NCBI GenBank assembly: GCA_016788685.1
Contig: JAEUSS010000452.1
Location: forward strand, 1-10,796
Direction of reading: 5' to 3'
DNA: 10,796 nucleotides
Origin: Prolixibacteraceae bacterium
GTDB lineage: Bacteria > Bacteroidota > Bacteroidia > Bacteroidales > Prolixibacteraceae
Shown piece after piece: positions 6,441 to 10,796 of the stretch (position 1 is the first letter of the stretch; every line of letters starts with the position of its first letter). The position numbers and the translations under genes were made by a program. The notes beneath the pieces are model-generated. The model made no database searches. It saw only the letters and a program-made list of their open reading frames with translations, and was not told the origin of the DNA.

Positions 6441-6485
6441 AAAAACCGAAGCAGTTCCGATGAATAAGGAATGGCTTCGGTTTTT
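6441..6485 (+). terminator. Intrinsic terminator after the copA-HMA unit
   Basis: AAAAACCGAAGC at 6441-6452 pairs perfectly with 6474-6485. A further TTCC/GGAA pair lies inside (6455-6458 with 6468-6471), and the 3' arm runs into seven Ts. The A-rich 5' side means it could also work on the - strand. Confidence 0.88.
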
Positions 6486-6548
6486 TTATGGAATCACTAA
6501 CAAAACCGCTGCTCTCTTGTTTTAATTTCAAAAATATACCTTACCAAC

Positions 6549-7181
6549 ATGTTGAGAGACTTACGCAACAACTATCAGAAATTTGAACTCACGGAAGATT
6601 CCATTAGTTCTGACCCTTTCAGGCAATTAAATGATTGGTTGAAAGCTGCCATTGAAGGAGAAAATCCTGAACCAACCGCCATGATGCTTTCTACTGTTGA
6701 TCAGAAGGGATCTCCCGACTCGAGAGTTGTTCTTTTGAAAGAAATAAATTCGGAAGGACTGGTGTTTTTTACCAATTACAACAGTAAAAAAGGGCGGCAG
6801 ATTGCTGCGCAGCAACAGGTGGCAGCTACCTTTTTCTGGCCGGAAATGGAAAGACAGGTCAGGGTTAAAGGGAAAGCGGAGAAAATCCCGGAAGCCTACT
6901 CAGTCGAGTATTTTAAATCGCGGCCGATTGATAGCCAGCTGGGTGCATGGGCTTCGCCGCAGAGCCGGATTATTGCCAGCCGGCAGGTTCTGGAAGAAAA
7001 TTTTTCGCTTTATCAGCAGTATTTTCAGAGTCAGGAAATCGTAAAACCGCCGCATTGGGGTGGATTTCTGATCCGTCCGTATAATTTCGAATTCTGGCAG
7101 GGCCGCCTGAACCGGATGCACGACCGGTTTGAATTCTGTTTGTCAGGCAACGAATGGGTTATTCATCGGTTGGCGCCGTAA
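6549..7181 (+). CDS. pdxH: Pyridoxamine 5'-phosphate oxidase
   Basis: A 210-residue cytoplasmic flavoenzyme that uses FMN and oxygen to oxidise pyridoxamine or pyridoxine phosphate to pyridoxal phosphate, the last step of vitamin B6 cofactor synthesis and salvage. Family blocks are clear: DPFRQLNDWLKAA near the N-terminus, SRVVLLKEI and FFTNYNSKKGRQI for FMN binding, FFWPEMERQVRVKG, the SRPIDSQLGAWASPQS block, then WGGFLIRPYNFEFWQG with RLNRMHDRF, and the typical C-terminal RLAP. Length is standard. It starts 64 bp after the terminator that ends the copper unit and stands alone on its strand. Its stop is only 10 bp from the convergent gene, with no separate terminator between them. Confidence 0.96.
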   Translation: MLRDLRNNYQKFELTEDSISSDPFRQLNDWLKAAIEGENPEPTAMMLSTVDQKGSPDSRVVLLKEINSEGLVFFTNYNSKKGRQIAAQQQVAATFFWPEMERQVRVKGKAEKIPEAYSVEYFKSRPIDSQLGAWASPQSRIIASRQVLEENFSLYQQYFQSQEIVKPPHWGGFLIRPYNFEFWQGRLNRMHDRFEFCLSGNEWVIHRLAP

Positions 7182-7191
7182 AAGCCGGCAA

Positions 7192-7683
7192 CTAATCTGC
7201 ACGAATCCCGGAAGGGGCATGCCGCAGCCTGTTCCAGACAGCGTCGATTGTCCACAAGGCGAACGAGGCTGTCAGGATCAGGTAGGCAATCGGAGGAATT
7301 GAAGTGAAAACTCCGATGCTGGCTTTCCAGAATACCGATATTTTCCCTGAATTCAGTTTTGTCAAAGCATCCGGAATGTTCGCCCAGACGCCCTGATTTT
7401 CCGTGGGAGCTGTTTCTCCTGACGAAACCATAACGTAAATCAGTAAAGCAGCAAAAGCGGTGCTCAGGATAATCCAGGTCTTACGGCTGATGACCGGCTG
7501 GTAATTCTCAAGTACCGAATGCTTTTTTACAGCGGCTTCAGCCTGAACACGACTCATCACTCGTTGAGTAAAGTCCGGTGAAGGAGCATCAGGAATAACG
7601 CCCTTCATTAGTTGTTCGAATTGTTTGTCCAGCTTGTTCATAGCTATGTATCTTTTAATGTATTGGTCTGTCTTCAATTTCAT
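7192..7683 (-). CDS. Two-TM membrane protein, possible anti-sigma factor
   Basis: A 163-residue protein of no family I can name. The N-terminal 65 residues are soluble and charged (LDKQFEQLMKGVIPDAPSPDFTQRVMSRVQAEA). A membrane helix follows at about 69-88, then a loop of about 35 residues and a second hydrophobic stretch at about 122-148 (IPPIAYLILTASFALW). Its start overlaps the stop of the sigma-factor gene as ATGA, implying coupled translation. A later Met at residue 15 is an alternative start. Position behind an ECF sigma gene and a membrane anchor make an anti-sigma role plausible. No zinc-type HxxxCxxC anti-sigma motif or FecR signature is visible, so this is inferred from context. Confidence 0.65.
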   Translation of the reverse strand: MKLKTDQYIKRYIAMNKLDKQFEQLMKGVIPDAPSPDFTQRVMSRVQAEAAVKKHSVLENYQPVISRKTWIILSTAFAALLIYVMVSSGETAPTENQGVWANIPDALTKLNSGKISVFWKASIGVFTSIPPIAYLILTASFALWTIDAVWNRLRHAPSGIRAD

Positions 7684-8276
7684 AACAGCGAGTAAATTTC
7701 TTCGTGCAGCATCTCGTGCAATAAGATGTGCATTCGTTTTCTCGCCCGGTGTATTTTAACTTTTATATTGCTGACCGTAAGTCCCGTAATTACACTTATC
7801 TCATCCATCGATTGATCCTCATAATAATAGAGAGTCAGCAGTACCTGGTCGTCTTCCGGAAGTTTTCCTAAGGCCAGTGTCAGGTATTTCTCCTGATCTT
7901 CCTTTTTTGTTTCGCTGAAGTAATTGAGCATTTTTTGTTCGTCCTGATCAGAAAGCCGTTGTTCTTCGAGCGACCTGAACTCAATTCTTCGTTTTCGCAA
8001 TTCGGAGATGCACGCATTGTAGGTAATACTGTACAGCCAGGTTGAAAATTTCGATTTCCCTTCGTAGCTGTCAATCTTCTGATATGCTTTAATAAAAGTA
8101 TCCTGCGCCAGCTCTTCTGCTTCTTCGGGCTTCTTCAGTAATTTCAATGCCAACGAATATACCATGTTCTGGTATTTCCCGACCAGATAAGAAAATGCCG
8201 CTGCATTTCCATTTCTGACAGCCTCAATGTAATATGAATCATCGGTTTTATGCATTCTGTACCAATAGACGTACAT
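7680..8276 (-). CDS. ECF-type RNA polymerase sigma factor
   Basis: A 198-residue sigma-70 family protein with only regions 2 and 4. Region 2 (about residues 25-95) includes YQNMVYSLALKLLKKPEEAEELAQDTFIKAY and FSTWLYSITYNACISELRKRR, which contact core polymerase and the -10 element. A variable linker follows, then region 4 (about 135-185) with LPEDDQVLLTLYYYEDQSMDEIS and LTVSNIKVKIHRARKRM, the helix-turn-helix for the -35 element. The first ATG gives MYVYWYR ahead of the usual start of such proteins, so the Met at residue 8 (MHKTDDSYY, about base 8255) may be the true start. It shares a 4-bp overlap with the downstream two-TM gene and is divergent from the DUF6249 gene. Confidence 0.93.
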   Translation of the reverse strand: MYVYWYRMHKTDDSYYIEAVRNGNAAAFSYLVGKYQNMVYSLALKLLKKPEEAEELAQDTFIKAYQKIDSYEGKSKFSTWLYSITYNACISELRKRRIEFRSLEEQRLSDQDEQKMLNYFSETKKEDQEKYLTLALGKLPEDDQVLLTLYYYEDQSMDEISVITGLTVSNIKVKIHRARKRMHILLHEMLHEEIYSLL

Positions 8277-8407
8277 TTTTGACTTCGGTTACAGATTCTG
8301 CACACAATTTCCGGAGTGTTTTTTTTTATCGTCAGTTGTAACCGCATGGAAATACCTGCGTCATACCATCGGGTTTTGAAAATAATTAAACACTTAAATC
8401 ACATATT

Positions 8408-8743
8408 ATGGCAGAAGCAATTTTAATTCCGCTTGGTTTCTTTGCAGCAGTTTTTGCATCGCTGTATGTATTTCTGACAACCAGGAACAAAGAGCGTCTG
8501 GCTCTGATCGAAAAAGGAGCCAGTCCAGAGTTATTCAAATCCAAAGCTGATGCAAATTCGGGTTACCGGATTTTTAAACTGGGTTTATTTTTAGTTGGCA
8601 TTGCGCTGGGTATTCTGGCCGGATATTTCCTTTCGGAAGGAGGCATGCAGGAAGAAGCTGCCTATTTTTCCATGATTTTTCTCTTTGGGGGCATCGGACT
8701 CATTGTTTCGTTCCTTCTTCAGAAAAAAATAGGGAATAATTAA
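8408..8743 (+). CDS. Small membrane protein, DUF6249-like
   Basis: A 111-residue protein with three predicted membrane helices at about residues 4-24 (ILIPLGFFAAVFASLYVFL), 56-76 and 84-104. Between the first two lies a conserved-looking cytoplasmic segment, TRNKERLALIEKGASPELF, which recalls the DUF6249 family often found beside ECF sigma and anti-sigma genes in Bacteroidota. The function is unknown. It is transcribed away from the sigma-factor gene across a 131-bp gap, so it may belong to the same regulatory unit or be a target of that sigma factor; neither is shown here. An intrinsic terminator follows its stop. Confidence 0.78.
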   Translation: MAEAILIPLGFFAAVFASLYVFLTTRNKERLALIEKGASPELFKSKADANSGYRIFKLGLFLVGIALGILAGYFLSEGGMQEEAAYFSMIFLFGGIGLIVSFLLQKKIGNN

Positions 8744-8765
8744 TTCCGGAAACATTTTTGATTTG

Positions 8766-8822
8766 CTGTCTTTCGGGTCCGACCTGCACTTATGCAGATA
8801 TTGGTCTGAAAGACAGTTTTTT
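8766..8822 (+). terminator. Intrinsic terminator after the DUF6249-like gene
   Basis: CTGTCTTTC at 8766-8774 pairs perfectly with 8808-8816, followed by six Ts. An inner CTGCA/TGCAG stem (8784-8788 with 8793-8797) makes a branched or extended hairpin. Confidence 0.8.
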
Positions 8823-8873
8823 ATTTTCCGGCAGGACCAGTTTCTTTATGTGCCGCGTGTAAAAAGGATTTAA

Positions 8874-10796
<1,923 letters not shown>

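Overview
The window looks like chromosome of a Bacteroidota bacterium, probably Bacteroidales or Marinilabiliales. This rests on protein character (Bacteroidota-style LigA, PdxH, DUF6249 and CDF-like proteins), AT-rich start regions with few Shine-Dalgarno sequences, and intergenic repeats of a style seen in that phylum. The placement is inferred from reading, not from a database search.

Bases 1-6485 form a copper (or silver) handling cluster on the + strand. In order it holds: the 3' part of a CusB-like RND efflux adaptor with an appended HMA domain; a DUF302 protein; a small CDF-like membrane protein whose usual TM5 HxxxD site reads CxxxC; a regulator joining an HMA-like CxxC module to an AraC helix-turn-helix; a full-length CopA P1B-type ATPase; and a one-domain CopZ-like chaperone closed by a strong terminator. 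Together they would sense the metal (HMA-AraC), carry it in the cytoplasm (HMA protein), pump it across the inner membrane (CopA, perhaps the CDF-like protein) and expel it from the periplasm (CusB with partners expected left of the window).

The cluster carries unusual noncoding structure. A nested palindrome, TCATC(C/G)GATGA, occurs as pairs with a constant 18-bp phase at three places: once in frame inside the cusB-like gene, once before the DUF302 gene, and once just before the regulator. A half copy lies in a 50-bp tandem duplication. Between the CDF-like gene and the regulator lies a 21-bp periodic array that reverses orientation. Between the regulator and copA lies a 270-bp non-coding element with perfect 19-bp terminal inverted repeats and possible target duplications, like a MITE. 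Its right end is only 16 bp from the copA start.

Bases 6486-10796 look like ordinary chromosome: pdxH (+); a convergent, 4-bp-overlapping pair on the - strand, an ECF sigma factor followed by a two-TM protein that may be its anti-sigma factor; a divergent DUF6249 membrane protein (+); a terminator; and ligA (+), cut by the window end in its BRCT domain. No tRNA, rRNA, CRISPR array or transposase gene was seen.
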